From Chrysaora quinquecirrha (lineage: Eukaryota; Cnidaria; Scyphozoa; Semaeostomeae; Pelagiidae): DNA of 64,000 nt. The stretch is taken from contig JACTAT010000024.1 in the NCBI GenBank assembly GCA_014526335.1, positions 211,635-275,634 on the forward strand, written 5' to 3'. The notes beneath the pieces were generated by a model. It was not told where the DNA came from, did no database searches, and saw only the letters and a list, made by a program, of their open reading frames with translations. The translations under genes and the position numbers were made by a program. Of the stretch, positions 22,620 through 34,869 are shown in pieces. How positions within the stretch are numbered: position 1 is the first letter of the stretch; every line of letters begins with the position of its first letter.

Positions 22620-25487
22620 GTCCAGCCCTATCAAATTTACCTTTTTATTCAGTTAACAATAACGAATTAATTTTATTGTTTAAATCAGATAAATGTAAAC
22701 TAAATGATTTAATTGATAATCATAATCTAAGAGACTATATCTCTAACACTGTTAATGAAATAAATGAAAATGAGTATTATACTATTGATTCGTTAAATAA
22801 AATAAATAATCTCAATAAAACTGAACTATCAGTATTTCACTTAAACATTCGTAGTCTTAACAAGCACTCTTCTGAACTGGTCAGCTTGCTAAATGAATTA
22901 AAGTTAAGTTTTGATTGCATTTGTCTAACTAAAATACATAAAACAAACCTTGATTTATACAAGCCTCTACAAAATAATTATGTCTTTAATTATATGCCCC
23001 CTAAACACGCAAATGTAGGTGGTGTTGGTATATACATAAAACAAGACCTTAAATTTAATATCTTAAGTCAGCTAGAAGTAAAATGTAAAGATAACTGTGA
23101 GGATATCTGAGTTCAAATCACAAAGGGACACAAGGAAACGATACTTGGTACTATATACAGACATCCGAATGGTGACATTGCTGACTTTAACGAACAATTA
23201 GAAAGATCACTTCTGCTGACTGACAGCCTGAAGCCTAACCGATGCATGATTATCGGGGACATTAACATCGACCCGATAAAATATAATGAACCAGGTAGGA
23301 AAAGATCTAAAGAATATCTCGACATGATGCTTTCTCATGGATATCTTCCTGCCATTACACTACCCTCAAGAGTAACAGATCATACAGCTACTTTGATTGA
23401 CCATATATTTACCAAAGAACACAATCCATGTGAAAAAACCGTCTCAGGTAATATTTACACCGATATTTCTGATCACTTTGCTAATTTTTTCCTTTCTTTC
23501 AATTCCGCTAATAATTCTAAGACCGAGAATAAAAAAATACGTATTTTTGGTGAAAGAAACATAGCCAGTTTCGTTCAAACTCTTGAACAAACTAACTGGG
23601 AACCATTGTATTCGAAAAGAGACGCTAATCTGTGTGCAAACTTTTTTAATGATATAGTGAGTACGGCCTATGAGATATCTTTCCCTCTGAAAAAAATCTC
23701 AAATAATAGAATAAAGGATAAGCCCTGGATCTCAACTGCTTTGAAAAAATGCATATCTAAGAAAAACGCATTTTTCTATAAATATGCAAAAAATCGTACC
23801 CCTGAAAATAAAGAAAAATACTCAAAATACCGTAACATCCTAGTTTCTTGCATTAGAGCATCTAAGAAATCTTATTTCCAAGAACTTTTTGACAAAAAAT
23901 CAACAAGAATCACGAAAATGTGGACTGTCTTGGGTAAAATATTAAACCCCAACAAAAGTCAAATGATTGTCCAATTAGGGAAATTCTTTATGACAACAAG
24001 TGCTATTCAAGTGATGCTGATATCGCTTATGCGCTTAACTCGCACTTTTCCAGTATAGGAGCAAAGATAGCTAACAAAATAAAAAATGCAAAAAAGAATT
24101 TTCATTCCTACTTACAGAAACCCCAAGAAAAAAGTTTCTTTTTAGATTACACTAACGAAAGCGAAGTCATCTGTGAAATTCAAAATTAAAAACAAATAAT
24201 CGGCGGACACGATGGAATAAAACCCTCTATTATAAAAGAGCGGTTCTTTCATTGGTTAAGCCACTCGTAGATATATACAACACCTCGTTTGATAGAGGTG
24301 AGGTCCCAGACATTTGGAAAATTGCAAAAGTAATACCTGTCTTCAAAAAGGTGAAAGGAATGATCCTAATAATTACAGACCTATTTCTTTACTTTCGTGT
24401 TTGAAAAAATCATGGAACGTCTGTTGGCAAAAAGAATAATCTCTTTCTTAAATAAGAACAAAATTATCTATGAGCTTCAGTTTGGGTTTAGAGAAGGGCA
24501 CTCAACTTTACATGCACTTATCGAACTTCTGGATAAAATATACTTAAATTTGGATATCAACAATTGTTGTCAAGGTGTCTTCCTTGATCTGTCTAAAGCT
24601 TTCGATACCATTGATCACTCGATTCTTCTTCAAAAACTTGACTATTATGGCTTTCGAGGGAAAATCCACAATTGGTTCTCTAGTTATCTTTATAACAGAC
24701 AACAGTATACATGTGTAAATGGTGCTAGATCAGAACTACAAAACGTCAACAAAGGGGTACCTCAAGGATCAGTTTTAGGTCCAATTCTATATACACTTTA
24801 TGTTAATGACATGCCTAATGCTGTCTCCACAAAACCACGACTTTTTGCAGATGACACTTGTATATTCAGTTTCAACGAAAATACTACGTTGCTTTCAAAC
24901 TCAATGAACACCGAGCTTGAAAATCTTTCTGAATGGCTTAAAGCAAACATGTTCTTGGTAAATACAAGCAAAACAAACTATAGTATGTTTGTACCTTCTA
25001 AAAATACTGAAATAAGCACAACGAAGATTAGAATGGGAGATGAACTAGAAAAGACTAATGAAATCAAATATCTAGGCGTCAAAATTGACGAGAAACTTTC
25101 TTGGGTCCCTGATATTAATAAAGTTAAAAATGACATTGTTAAATTCTCTTCTATTTTTGCAAAACTTCGATATTTTGTTCCAAAAGAATGCCTACTTACT
25201 CTATATGATTCTCTAGTTACATCTAAAATTGGATATGCTTTAAAAGTTTTTGGTGTAGCAAAAAATAAATATATGAAAGAACTTGAAACCCTTCAGAACA
25301 GAATTCTAAAAATAATACATTTTAAATATCATAGATATTCAACTAATCGCTTACACAGTGAGCTAAATATTCTTAAACTTGATGACCTCTATCGTTTAAA
25401 GATTCTAAAACTAATGCACAACGTCCACCATGATAAAGAACATTTGCCTGAAACTTTTCAAAATTACTTTGTCACAAAGGAGCTATC
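22620..25487 (+). pseudogene. LINE ORF2 unit A: AP endonuclease and reverse transcriptase
   Basis: The endonuclease spans about 22830-23490: LSVFHLNIRSLNKH, then CLTKIHKTN (usually CLTE), GGVGIYIK, GDINIDP, and SDHFANFF, all typical of the APE-like fold that nicks target DNA. A linker with WISTALKKCISKKNAFFYKY leads to the RT (24250-25487). The RT has FLDLSKAFDTIDH, the PQGSVLGPILY motif and FADDT as the YxDD-type catalytic site. Breaks: TGA at 23108 where Trp is expected (CEDI-stop-VQITKG), and frameshifts near 23955, 24050, 24186, 24345 and 24405, mostly one base short in A runs compared with unit C. Unit A differs from the others in the endonuclease (Lys for Glu in CLTK; AC insertion near 23420). 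Confidence 0.85.
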
Positions 25488-28055
25488 GCATTTGTCTAAC
25501 TGAAATACATAAAACAAACCTTGATTTATACAAGCCTCAACTAAATAATTATGTCTTTAATTATATGCCCCCTAAACACGGAAATGTAGGTGGTGTTGGT
25601 ATATACATAAAACAAGACCTTAAATTTAATATCTTAAGTCAGCTAGAAGTAAAATGTAAAGATAACTGTGAGGATATCTGAGTTCAAATCACAAAGGGAC
25701 ACAAGGAAACGATACTTGGTACTATATACAGACATCCGAATGGTGACATTGCTGACTTTAACGAACAATTAGAAAGATCACTTCTGCTGACTGACAGCCT
25801 GAAGCCTAACCGATGCATGATTATCGGGGACATTAACATCGACCCGATAAAATATAATGAACCAGGTAGGAAAAGATCTAAAGAATATCTCGACATGATG
25901 CTTTCTCATGGATATCTTCCTGCCATTACACTACCCTCAAGAGTAACAGATCATACAGCTACTTTGATTGACCATATATTTACCAAAGAATGAATCCATG
26001 TGAAAAAACCATCTCAGGTAATATTTACACCGATATTTCTGATCACTTTGCTAATTTTTTCCTTTCTTTCAATTCAACTAATAATTCTAAGACCGACAAT
26101 AAAAAAATACGTATTTTTGGTGAAAGAAACATAGCCAGTTTCGTTCAAACTCTCGAACAAACTAACTGGGAACCATTGTATTCGAAAAGAGACGCTAATC
26201 TGTGTGCAAACTTTTTTAATGATATAGTGAGTACGGCCTATGAGATATCTTTCCCTCTGAAAAAAATCTCAGATAATAGAATAAAGGATAAGCCCTGGAT
26301 CTCAACTGCTTTGAAAAAATGCATATCTAAGAAAAACGCATTTTTCTATAAATATGCAAAAAATCGTACCCCTGAAAATAAAGAAAAATACTCAAAATAC
26401 CGTAACATCCTAGTTTCTTGCATTAGAGCATCTAAGAAATCTTATTTCCAAGAACTTTTTGACAAAAAATCAACAAGAATCACGAAAATGTGGACTGTCT
26501 TGGGTAAAATATTAAACCCCAACAAAAGTCAAATGATTGTCCAATTAGGGAAATTCTTTATGACAACAAGTGCTATTCAAGTGATGCTGATATCGCTTAT
26601 GCTTAACTCGCACTTTTCCAGTATAGGAGCAAAGATAGCTAACAAAATAAAAAATGCAAAAAAGAATTTTCATTCCTACTTACAGAAACCCCAAGAAAAA
26701 AGTTTCTTTTTAGATTACACTAACGAAAGCGAAGTCATCTGTGAAATTCAAAAATTAAAAAACAAATAATCGGCCGGACACGATGGAATAAAACCCTCTA
26801 TTATAAAAAGAGCGGTTCTTTCATTGGTTAAGCCACTCGTAGATATATACAACACCTCGTTTGATAGAGGTGAGGTCCCAGACATTTGGAAAATTGCAAA
26901 AGTAATACCTGTCTTCAAAAAAGGTGAAAGGAATGATCCTAATAATTACAGACCTATTTCTTTACTTTCGTGTTTCGAAAAAATCATGGAACGTCTGTTG
27001 GCAAAAAGAATAATCTCTTTCTTAAATAAGAACAAAATTATCTATGAGCTTCAGTTTGGGTTTAGAGAAGGGCACTCAACTTTACATGCACTTATCGAAC
27101 TTCTGGATAAAATATACTTAAATTTGGATATCAACAATTGTTGTCAAGGTGTCTTCCTTGATCTGTCTAAAGCTTTCGATACCATTGATCACTCGATTCT
27201 TCTTCAAAACTTGACTATTATGGCTTTCGAGGAAAATCCACAATTGGTTCTCTAGTTATCTTTATAACAGACAACAGTATACATGTGTAAATGGTGCTAG
27301 ATCAGAACTACAAAACGTCAACAAAGGGGTACCTCAAGGATCAGTTTTAGGTCCAATTCTATATACACTTTATGTTAATGACATGCCTAATGCTGTCTCC
27401 ACAAAACCACGACTTTTTGCAGATGACACTTGTATATTCAGTTTCAACGAAAATACTACGTTGCTTTCAAACTCAATGAACACCGAGCTTGAAAATCTTT
27501 CTGAATGGCTTAAAGCAAACATGTTCTTGGTAAATACAAGCAAAACAAACTATAGTATGTTTGTACCTTCTAAAAATACTGAAATAAGCACAACGAAGAT
27601 TAGAATGGGAGATGAACTAGAAAAGACTAATGAAATCAAATATCTAGGCGTCAAAATTGACGAGAAACTTTCTTGGGTCCCTGATATTAATAAAGTTAAA
27701 AATGACATTGTTAAATTCTCTTCTATTTTGCAAAACTTCGATATTTTGTTCCAAAAGAATGCCTACTTACTCTATATGATTCTCTAGTTACATCTAAAAT
27801 TGGATATGCTTTAAAAGTTTTGGTGTAGCAAAAATAAATATATGAAAGAACTTGAAACCCTTCAGAACAGAATTCTAAAATAATACATTTTAAATATCAT
27901 AGATATTCAACTAATCGCTTACACAGTGAGCTAAATATTCTTAAACTTGATGACCTCTATCGTTTAAAGATTCTAAAACTAATGCACAACGTCCACCATG
28001 ATAAAGAACATTTGCCTGAAACTTTTCAAAATTACTTTGTCACAAAGGAGCTATC
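25488..28055 (+). pseudogene. LINE ORF2 unit B (tandem repeat of endonuclease-RT)
   Basis: The unit begins at GCATTTGTCTAACTGA, fused directly to the RT end of unit A (ELS/HLSN), so it lacks the first ~100 endonuclease codons. It shares with units C, B' and C' a changed codon series near 25990 (GAATGAATCC), which brings in a TGA. It also keeps the TGA at 25679. RT motifs (KAFDTIDH, PQGSVLGP, FADDT) are present, but single-base losses occur near 26528, 27207, 27230, 27729, 27820 and 27832. Cannot make a full protein. Confidence 0.85.
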
Positions 28056-30643
28056 GCATTTGTCTAACTGAAATACATAAAACAAACCTTGATTTATACA
28101 AGCCTCAACTAAATAATTATGTCTTTAATTATATGCCCCCTAAACACGGAAATGTAGGTGGTGTTGGTATATACATAAAACAAGACCTTAAATTTAATAT
28201 CTTAAGTCAGCTAGAAGTAAAATGTAAAGATAACTGTGAGGATATCTGAGTTCAAATCACAAAGGGACACAAGGAAACGATACTTGGTACTATATACAGA
28301 CATCCGAATGGTGACATTGCTGACTTTAACGAACAATTAGAAAGATCACTTCTGCTGACTGACAGCCTGAAGCCTAACCGATGCATGATTATCGGGGACA
28401 TTAACATCGACCCGATAAAATATAATGAACCAGGTAGGAAAAGATCTAAAGAATATCTCGACATGATGCTTTCTCATGGATATCTTCCTGCCATTACACT
28501 ACCCTCAAGAGTAACAGATCATACAGCTACTTTGATTGACCATATATTTACCAAAGAATGAATCCATGTGAAAAACCATCTCAGGTAATATTTACACCGA
28601 TATTTCTGATCACTTTGCTAATTTTTCCTTTCTTTCAATTCAACTAATAATTCTAAGACCGACAATAAAAAAATACGTATTTTTGGTGAAAGAAACATAG
28701 CCAGTTTCGTTCAAACTCTCGAACAAACTAACTGGGAACCATTGTATTCGAAAAGAGACGCTAATCTGTGTGCAAACTTTTTTAATGATATAGTGAGTAC
28801 GGCCTATGAGATATCTTTCCCTCTGAAAAAAATCTCAAATAATAGAATAAAGGATAAGCCCTGGATCTCAACTGCTTTGAAAAAATGCATATCTAAGAAA
28901 AACGCATTTTTCTATAAATATGCAAAAAATCATACCCCTGAAAATAAAGAAAAATACTCAAAATACCGTAACATCCTAGTTTCTTGCATTAGAGCATCTA
29001 AGAAATCTTATTTCCAAGAACTTTTTGACAAAAAATCAACAAGAATCACGAAAATGTGGACTGTCTTGGGTAAAATATTAAACCCCAACAAAAAGTCAAA
29101 TGATTGTCCAATTAGGGAAATTCTTTATGACAACAAGTGCTATTCAAGTGATGCTGATATCGCTTATGCGCTTAACTCGCACTTTTCCAGTATAGGAGCA
29201 ACGATAGCTAACAAATAAAAAATGCAAAAAAGAATTTTCATTCCTACTTACAGAAACCCCAAGAAAAAAGTTTCTTTTTAGATTACACTAATGAAAGCGA
29301 AGTCATCTGTGAAATTCAAAAATTAAAAAACAAAAAATCGGCCGGACACGATGGAATAAAACCCTCTATTATAAAAAGAGCAGTTCTTTCATTGGTTAAG
29401 CCACTCGTAGATATATACAACACCTCGTTTGATACAGGTGAGGTCCCAGACATTTGGAAAATTGCAAAAGTAATATCTGTCTTCAAAAAAGGTGAAAGGA
29501 ATGATCCTAATAATTACAGACCTATTTCTTTACTTTCGTGTTTCAAAAAAATCATGGAACGTCTGTTGGCAAAAAGAATAATCTCTTTCTTAAATAAGAA
29601 CAAAATTATCTATGAGCTTCAGTTTGGGTTTAGAGAAGGGCACTCAACTTTAGATGCACTTATCGAACTTCTGGATAAAATATACTTAAATTTGGATATC
29701 AACAATTGTTGTCAAGGTGTCTTCCTTGATCTGTCTAAAGCTTTCGATACCATTGATCACTCGATTCTTCTTCAAAAACTTGACTATTATGGCTTTCGAG
29801 GGAAAATCCACAATTGGTTCTCTAGTTATCTTTATAACAGACAACAGTATACATGTGTAAATGGTGCTAGATCAGAACTACAAAACGTCAACAAAGGGGT
29901 ACCTCAAGGATCAGTTTTAGGTCCAATTCTATATACACTTTATGTTAATGACATGCCTAATGCTGTCTCCACAAAACCACGACTTTTTGCAGATGACACT
30001 TGTATATTCAGTTTCAACGAAAATACTACGTTGCTTTCAAACTCAATGAACACCGAGCTTGAAAATCTTTCTGAATGGCTTAAAGCAAACATGTTCTTGG
30101 TAAATACAAGCAAAACAAACTATAGTATGTTTGTACCTTCTAAAAATACTGAAATAAGCACAACGAAGATTAGAATGGGAGATGAACTAGAAAAGACTAA
30201 TGAAATCAAATATCTAGGCGTCAAAATTGACGAGAAACTTTCTTGGGTCCCTGATATTAATAAAGTTAAAAATGACATTGTCAAATTCTCTTCTATTTTT
30301 GCAAAACTTCGATATTTTGTTCCAAAAGAATGCCTACTTACTCTATATGATTCTCTAGTTACATCTAAAATTGGATATGCTTTAAAAGTTTTTGGTGTAG
30401 CAAAAAATAAATATATGAAAGAACTTCAAACCCTTCAGAACAGAATTCTAAAAATAATACATTTTAAAGATCATAGATTTTCAACTAATCGCTTACACAG
30501 TGAGCTAAATATTCTTAAACTTGATGACCTCTATCGTTTAAAGATTCTAAAACTAATGCACAACGTCCACCATGATAAAGAACATTTGCCTGAAACTTTT
30601 CAAAATTACTTTGTCACAAACGAGCTATCCAAAATACGAAACT
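28056..30643 (+). pseudogene. LINE ORF2 unit C (third repeat, joined to true 3' end)
   Basis: Starts at the same endonuclease point as unit B and again carries TGA at 28247 and the GAATGAATCC change near 28556. From 29392 to 30645 the RT frame is open for 417 codons with FLDLSKAFDTIDH, PQGSVLGP and FADDT. It has its own variants shared only with the copy at 42719-45288: His in NHTPEN, Thr in FDTGEV, Asp in STLDAL, Gln in LQTL and DHRFST. The C-terminus is the authentic one (ELSK, not ELSH) and leads into the 3' part. Confidence 0.85.
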
Positions 30644-31113
30644 AGACAAAAACCAATTATAAAATTTCTAAATCTAATAGAAAATGGGGTGAGCATTCAT
30701 TAAAGAACATAGGTGCTCGAATGTGGAACAACCTCTCTCCTTCATTAAAATTAATCAGAAATAGTAAAATCTTCAGTAGAAATGTCAGAAAATCATTTAT
30801 TTCTAGTTATTTGTAATAATTACTGAAATGTAAAGTGACCTGTTTCTTAGAACTGTTAGTTTTATTTCTTAAAGAATATTGTCTTGATATTTCCTATTTT
30901 TCGTTATTGTACTAATTTTAATGTAAACAGTGTTTTTATAATTCATCTATTCTTATTGTTAATGTTTTGTTTTATTTTATTTTATATTTTAATTTAATGG
31001 CCCAAGAAATCGTATGCTCTGCTTCTCTTGGGTCGTATAGTATACAATATTTTTGTACCTTGTAATTAGGATTGTATACTATGAAAAAAGTTGAATTGAA
31101 TTGAATTGAATTG
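30644..31113 (+). other. LINE 3' end: last RT codons, UTR and (TTGAA)n tail
   Basis: In shifted frames the last ORF2 residues read GEHSLKNIGARMWNNLSPS and FSRNVRKSF, a typical LINE RT end. Then comes ~280 bp T-rich UTR with an inverted pair (CCCAAGAA near 31002 and TTCTCTTGGG near 31025), a likely 3' stem-loop for RT recognition. The 5-bp tail repeat closes the element. Confidence 0.75.
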
Positions 31114-33000
31114 ACTGTCTTATGCTTCTTCAATGTCCAGTTCCATTACAGCAGAGTTTTTCAATCCCAATACAGTTTTTCACCGGCTTGAGACACATCA
31201 ATATAAAGAATCTGATAATGTACGCTTCATGAGGAAACTTGATAATCTCTATTTAGTTGAATTTAAGGAATGCAGGTTGAGAAATATCAAAGATTATCAA
31301 AATGCGTTGGAAATTTTGTTTGCTACCAAGGTAACAGACTATGCTTTGAAATATGCCCTTTTGTTCTAGGTGACTGGCCTACACAGTTTTACCTTAGACA
31401 ATTTGTTTATGATGAGCTCAAACGTAAATTCAATGTAAATTTTATATAACTAAACAAATTCTTTCTAACAGCAAAACATTAAACGATCATATATACAGCA
31501 CAAGAACTCATCATTCTTTAAATCTTGGTATACACTCGGCTGATATTGGAAATAACAGCAGACCGTCTCCAAGCACATCTGATAATAATTTGCCAATTTT
31601 ATCTACAGTACCTCTTCTTGGAGTTTTGCACATATCTCTGAATGCACAGGAGAATGTTGTAAAAATGTACCATCCATTAATGAAATTCGTTTATGAGCAT
31701 ATCTTTCCCAAAAGCAAGCTTGCTGAAAAGCCAATTCCATGGCAAGCAACTCTTTTGATGGAAATTCTTTATGGTGGGTGGACACTCATTCGGTCTTCAG
31801 TTTTAACTGTGTTTGCTTATTGGAGAGATCCTGAATATGGTGCTCTATTAAACTGGTTGGATAATTATTTGCCTTTGGTCCTTTCAATTTATTCAATCAT
31901 TTTCAAATCTAACAAATTCACAGAATATTTTCTTTCAGTTATAAGAGTCTGGATAATGTTTTACTGCTTTCGCAGAAGTCATTATGATAAAGCTCCACTC
32001 ATATGCTTATCAAATGTTATCTACTGGCAGAATCCTGATATATTTAAAATCATAAGAGAGAACATAACAATATTTGATGAGTATGCTGTCGAAAATGTTC
32101 ATTCTATTCTTAGAGCACAGACAAAATCATATTTTTCAACAGAACAGCTACGGACTAAGGCTAAGAATGTGTTTGCATCAAAATATAAGCAACAAAACTT
32201 TAGAAGTGCATTTACACCTTCAAAGTATTACTCGTTTTCTTGCAATCAGTTGAATTCCCTCAAAATCAAAGCTGCTAGCCTCTTAAAATCTTTTTTTGTA
32301 GACAAAGCAAATTCACTTGTGAATGGTAAGTATGATACTGATACCCGTTTATGGGGTACAGAAAAAATTCCAGGTCATTGTCTGCCAATTGGTTTCCATT
32401 CCAAAATTCAACCAAAATAAACAAACCCTGTGATTTCCCTGGATGCATATCTGAAGAAACTGTCAGTAAGCCATGGATACGTTTTGATGGTTGCTGGCAT
32501 GCATTTCATGTTACTTGCTTAGGGCACAAATCTTCTTGCCCTTTATGTAAGTCTTTTATGAAAAAAGAGATATCCAGATTAGCGAAGATAGCAAAGCAGG
32601 GTGTTATTTCTAAAGCTGACGACATGGCAGTAGAAGGAGAGACTGAAGGAGCTGAGGAGAATGATGAAGATCCAGCTGTTCTTGACACCACAAACTCTGA
32701 TCTTTCCATCCAGCAGAATGAGCTCATAAAAGAGATATTAGATCTACAGCCTCCAAAATTAACAGCAATCTTTATACCAGTCTCCGTTCCAGTAAACCAT
32801 CATACAAAGGTCCCCACTGTCAACTCTGTAGCCATGAAGTAAAAGGTCACAAAGGTAAGAAAACTGAAACACGTCTTTGTCCCTCTTGTCCAAATGGCAT
32901 TTGTGATCCTGCAGGTAAATTAATCCCTGTAAGTGCAACTACCATTTTGGATTTAACGCTTCTTTTATTCCAGCAACAGATGAATTGTCTTTGCTTGACA
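31114..33000 (+). pseudogene. Family B uncharacterised protein, 3' half with RING-like zinc domain, copy 1
   Basis: Continues the protein cut at 20371. Segments in order: AEFFNPNTVFHRLE, GDWPTQFYLRQFVYDELK, VPLLGVLHISLNAQENVV, LLMEILYGGWTLIRSSVL, LLNWLDNYLPLVLSIYSI and FRRSHYDKAPLICL. Then EYAVENVHSILRAQTKSY and a GHCLPIGF stretch lead to a C3HC4-like cluster (CDFPGC ... GCWHAFHVTC ... CPLC). An acidic Glu/Asp-rich part and a second Cys/His cluster (CQLCSHEVKGH ... CPSCPNGIC) follow. Frame breaks near 31365, 31443, 32415 and 32800 lie mostly at homopolymers; copy 2 (45770) keeps the first one open. A 45 bp intron-like gap (GTAAGT at 32929, CAG to 32973) may lead to a last exon. Biochemical role unknown. 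Confidence 0.65.
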
Positions 33001-33136
33001 GGTCAAAACTTGATTTTATCAATGGCACACACAGGTTTCTATTTTCTTCGGAGGTATCACCAGGTGCTCTGACATCATTACCTTGGAGCAATGGTTGTAC
33101 TGTGATCTCTTTATACACAGGGATATCATTTCTCAA

Positions 33137-33517
33137 TAATGAAAGTTCTACCATCCATTCAAAAGGATCACGTACCTACCACACAAAAAAGTTTGGTCAT
33201 TTATGAATTCTCGTGCCGGTGTGATGCCAGGTACGTAGGTCGTACTTCCCAGAGATTAGGTGATAGGATAAAGCAGCATGTCCCTACTAACATTCGTCTG
33301 CATAATTTTCGGCAAAGAGAGCAATCACCCCGTGGGTCTAAACAACAACCTAGCCGCATCTGGGTATAAATTCCGCCTTAGTCTATTGTTTCGGTCTGTT
33401 TCTGATGTTCATACTCTGAGGAGTGTCAGGCGAAAAAAGCTTTTAAGTATGCCCGAAAATGATTCTGCTGTTCATCGCAATTTTGAAATTTTGTACAACT
33501 CAAAGAACATTGTTTAA
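33137..33517 (+). pseudogene. Penelope-like element, GIY-YIG endonuclease fragment, copy 1
   Basis: The translation contains VLPSIQKDHVPTTQKSLVIY, then EFSCRCDARYVGRTSQRL and GDRIKQHVPTNIR, with the Tyr of VIY and YVG, the conserved Arg and the His of KQH expected for the GIY-YIG nuclease of Penelope-like retroelements. A frameshift near 33340 leads to SVRRKKLLSMPEN and a stop at 33517. The reverse transcriptase part is absent upstream, where family B sequence adjoins. This is a 3' fragment of a retroelement inserted in, or joined to, the end of family B. Confidence 0.75.
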
Positions 33518-33839
33518 TCTTATTAGTTTTAAGAAAATTCAATTTTTAAAAAGTCATTCAATTGACTGAATGGTCAAAGCAGACTGAGTGGTCCATGTGT
33601 TTGTGTGGTCTGGATTATGTTAATATAAAACTCGGACTGAGCAAGGTCTATGATAAAACACAGACCAGGTGAGTCTCATAATTGTAGGATTGTTTGTCCA
33701 CCTTGAATGTGGTTTCACTAAATATCAATTATTATTTTGAAAAGAATTGAAACTGGATTGAGATAGGAGAATTGAAACTGGTTAGATAGCAGTATCTGAC
33801 TAAGCAGTATTAAACAGGACTGAGATTAACTACTATAAG

Positions 33840-34812
33840 GACAAGGCCGAGGAACAGGACTAAAGAACAAGACTGAAGACCATGATTAATTTCAGGTCTG
33901 AGGAAGGGGACTAAGGAGCGGGACTCAAGACCACGATTAATTTCAGGACTGAGGAACAAGACTAAGGAATTGGACTGAAGACCATGAGTAATTTCAGGAC
34001 TAAGGAAGAGAACTAAGGAACAAGACTGAAGACCATGAGTAATTTTCGGACTGAGGAAGAGGACTAAGGAACCAGACTGAAGACCATGAGTAATTTCAGG
34101 ACTGAGTAACAGGACTAAGGAATGGTACTGGAGACCATGGGTAATTTCAGGACTGAGTAACAGGACTAAGAAATGGGACTGAAGACCGTGAGTAATTTTG
34201 GGACTGAGTAACAGGACTAAGGAACGGGACTAACGACCATGAGTAATTTCAGGACTGAGGAAGAGGACTAAGGAACAGGACTGAAGACCATGAGTAATTT
34301 TAGGACTGAGGAATTGGACTAAGGAACGGTACTGAAGACTATGAGTAATTTAAGGACTGATGAACAGGACTAAGGAATGGGACTGAAGACCATGGGTAAT
34401 TTCAGGACTAAGGAAGAGAACTAAGGAACAAGACTGAAGATGATGGGTAATTCCAGGACTGAGGAACAGGCTTAAGGAACAGGACTGAAGACCATGAGTA
34501 ATTTTAGGACTGCAGAACTGGACTAAGGAATGGAACAGCCTTGAACATCTGAACAATAACAAGACTGAGGAACAGGACCAAGTAATGGGACTGGAGACCA
34601 TGAGCAATTTCAGGACTAACGAATGTGAAAAATAACAAAGTCAAAGAACTGGATTAATGAACTTGAGTGAAGACCCTGAATAATTTCAGGACTAAGGAAG
34701 AGGATAAAGGAATGTGACTGCAGACCATGGATAATTTTAGGACTAAGGAAAAGGATAAAGGAACAGAACTGAAGACCATTAGTAATTTCAGGACTAAGAA
34801 ACAGGATAAGTA
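33840..34812. repeat. 51 bp minisatellite, about 19 units, copy 1
   Basis: Unit core: GGACTGAAGACCATGAGTAA, then TTTCAGGACTGAGGAACAGG and ACTAAGGAAC, recurring every ~51 bp (for example near 33977, 34028, 34079, 34130). As 51 is 17 codons, minus-strand frames stay open and translate as 17-residue Leu/Ser repeats (ITHGLQSHSLVLFLSPE); these are not credited as genes. Array copy 2 at 47303-47898 has about 12 units. Confidence 0.9.
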
Positions 34813-34869
34813 GGTTGCAAACAGCGTCAATTACTCCGGGCGGCTCCAACTCTACCGGCCTCAGCGCAG

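Larger units (their letters stand above)
20372..31113 (+). mobile_element. CR1-like LINE with internally triplicated ORF2
   Basis: The element runs from a GC-richer 5' leader (20400-20440) through ORF1 (20561-22553), ORF2 and a T-rich 3' UTR. It ends in (TTGAA)n at 31092-31113. Its insertion splits family B coding sequence. The normal ORF2 would take ~3 kb. Here the interval from the endonuclease to the RT C-terminus occurs three times in tandem (junctions at 25487/25488 and 28055/28056; unit 2571 and 2568 bp). Only the last unit has the true 3' end. No clear target-site duplication was seen, which is normal for CR1-type elements. Confidence 0.8.

Noticed and set aside
23108..23110. Selenocysteine at the conserved TGA
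   Set aside because: Expected residue is Trp, not Cys or Sec, and I saw no SECIS-like structure; nonsense mutation is simpler.
23113..23325. Minus-strand 70-codon ORF repeated at 25684, 28252, 40344 and 42915
   Set aside because: Antisense shadow of the LINE endonuclease; its repetition only reflects the tandem units.
33840..34812. Possible CRISPR-like array
   Set aside because: Units are contiguous and lack unique spacers; the setting is eukaryotic.
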